Positions 62,996 through 64,000 of a DNA stretch of 64,000 nucleotides are shown piece after piece. The position numbers and the translations under genes were made by a program. The stretch spans positions 17,038,501 through 17,102,500 of the forward strand of contig NC_134119.1 in the NCBI RefSeq assembly GCF_040939455.1, in the 5' to 3' direction. Numbering within the stretch: position 1 is the first letter of the stretch; every line of letters starts with the position of its first letter. This DNA is from Microcebus murinus (Eukaryota; Chordata; Mammalia; Primates; Cheirogaleidae). The notes below the pieces were generated by a model. That model was given only the letters and a program-made list of their open reading frames with translations. It had not been told where the DNA came from and ran no database searches.

Positions 62996-64000
62996 TTTTT
63001 ATAAGTGGTAAATGCACACACAGATACATATATGATTTATTTAGCATGCTATATAATATCATGCATCATATACATACAGATACACATACACGTACTCTTA
63101 CAAAACCAAACATTTATAATTTCTCAACCTTCTAAGAGTATGGTGTCAAATCCTCCTTTTGAGAGAGTTTGGTAATAGTAGTAGTTTTCTAAAACAGTTG
63201 AGACTTATGGAAACAAACAACTGTGAGAGGCAGTACAATAAATAATATGTAAAGCAGCAAAATCAGTTTTAAAGAAATCTGAGTGTCTAAATTCTGAGGA
63301 TTCAAAAAGTATGAAATCTGTCTAATATTATACATTTCTAGGCCAGTTATTCAATGACAACTTTCATCATATATGTAGCTTGACTAGCATACTATCTTAT
63401 TCATTTATGGAACACTTTGAGGCTAATAAACTCTTAACTATTAATAGTCTGTAAGTTTAGATGTAATAATAGCCTTTTAATCCATTGTCTTCCCATCTCT
63501 TTAAAGACTATAAGTGTTGCACAGTCTTCCTTTATATTTCATATGACCTCTCAGAGAACTGAGAAGGAGACATTTAGATAGAAATTAGCCACAGCCACAG
63601 CTCTGCTGGGGAAGCTAATTCACAGCAGAATTCAAGAAGTCTGTTCCCTAACTCACTGGTATTTAATGATTTTACTTCCTCATTACAGTTCTCTTGCTCC
63701 AATATAGAGAAAATAATTAGACCTTGAATATGGCAATTAAAAAGTAGATATCCTGAGCTCTGACACTTCCAGCAGACTAACAGACTGTTAAGGAGTATTG
63801 TCACCCTGTTGGCAAATTTGTAAAAGGTTATAGAGCACTGCTGAGAAAAAAATCATTTATTGGCAGTATGACGCAAGAGTTTAAATATTGTCCATTTATA
63901 CTCCTGAAAAGCATATACATATAAGAGTTGACACTTCATAATGCTGACATTTTTCTTTCAAACCTTGCACTAATACTCTATTTCAAAGGTGTTTAAAAAC
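62996..64000. other. unique AT-rich noncoding DNA to the window end
   Basis: No gene, RNA or named repeat recognised. Alternating AT/AC words occur at 63015-63095. Confidence 0.5.

Overview
This window is nuclear DNA from a mammal, almost certainly a strepsirrhine primate and most likely a Malagasy lemur. The main evidence is the SINEs. Five Alu-type elements and one Alu-related monomer are present. The best preserved (47870-48235) carries the right-arm motif GTTGCTGTGAGCTAGGCTGA and an ACTAAAAGTATATAGGAAAA-type linker, which I associate with lemur Alus rather than the anthropoid AluJ/S/Y series. Two further elements fit a lemur-type history: an OC1-like hAT transposon (34963-35185) and a short terminal-inverted-repeat (TIR) transposon flanked by TA (21191-21585). 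Neither belongs to the usual anthropoid repertoire. The species call is inference.

No protein-coding exon, tRNA, rRNA, snRNA or CRISPR array can be supported. Open reading frames are short (233 codons at most), on both strands, and the longest fall in repeats: the GC-rich L1 5' region, the GGGA microsatellite, the CSAGGG minisatellite and antisense Alu. The window reads as AT-rich intergenic or deep-intronic DNA.

Layout. 1-10.4 kb is mostly unique AT-rich sequence with an ancient L2-like fragment, a MaLR-type LTR (3699-4091) and a diverged pair of direct repeats (8142-8250 and 9481-9598). 10.5-12.1 kb is a GC-rich LINE-1 on the minus strand: a complete-looking 5' UTR joined directly to the end of ORF2 and the 3' UTR. 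12-20 kb holds MER5A, an Alu-related monomer, L2 and L1M fragments and long unique stretches. 21-23.3 kb is dense: a MIR, an MLT1 LTR split by the TA-flanked transposon, a 212-nt pure purine tract and a second MLT1 LTR. 25-34 kb is old L2, MIR, MER and LTR fossils. 35-41 kb has the hAT element, two Alus and apparently unique DNA. 41.9-46.8 kb contains two long divergently oriented L2 copies, one with an expanded hexamer minisatellite, then an LTR-like block and a MIR. 47-64 kb is unique DNA with a well-preserved Alu, microsatellites, further L2/LTR/MIR fossils and an L1M 3' end interrupted by an Alu.

The history is the most informative part. Nested insertions give relative ages: L2 and MIR are oldest, then MLT1/MaLR LTRs, then the TIR and hAT transposons, L1 and Alu. 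I found no evidence of a new multi-gene biological system. The strongest leads are the L1 5'-UTR-to-3'-end fusion, the two DNA transposons and a few unique blocks that may be conserved regulatory DNA. Boundaries of old repeats are read by eye and are approximate to tens of bases.
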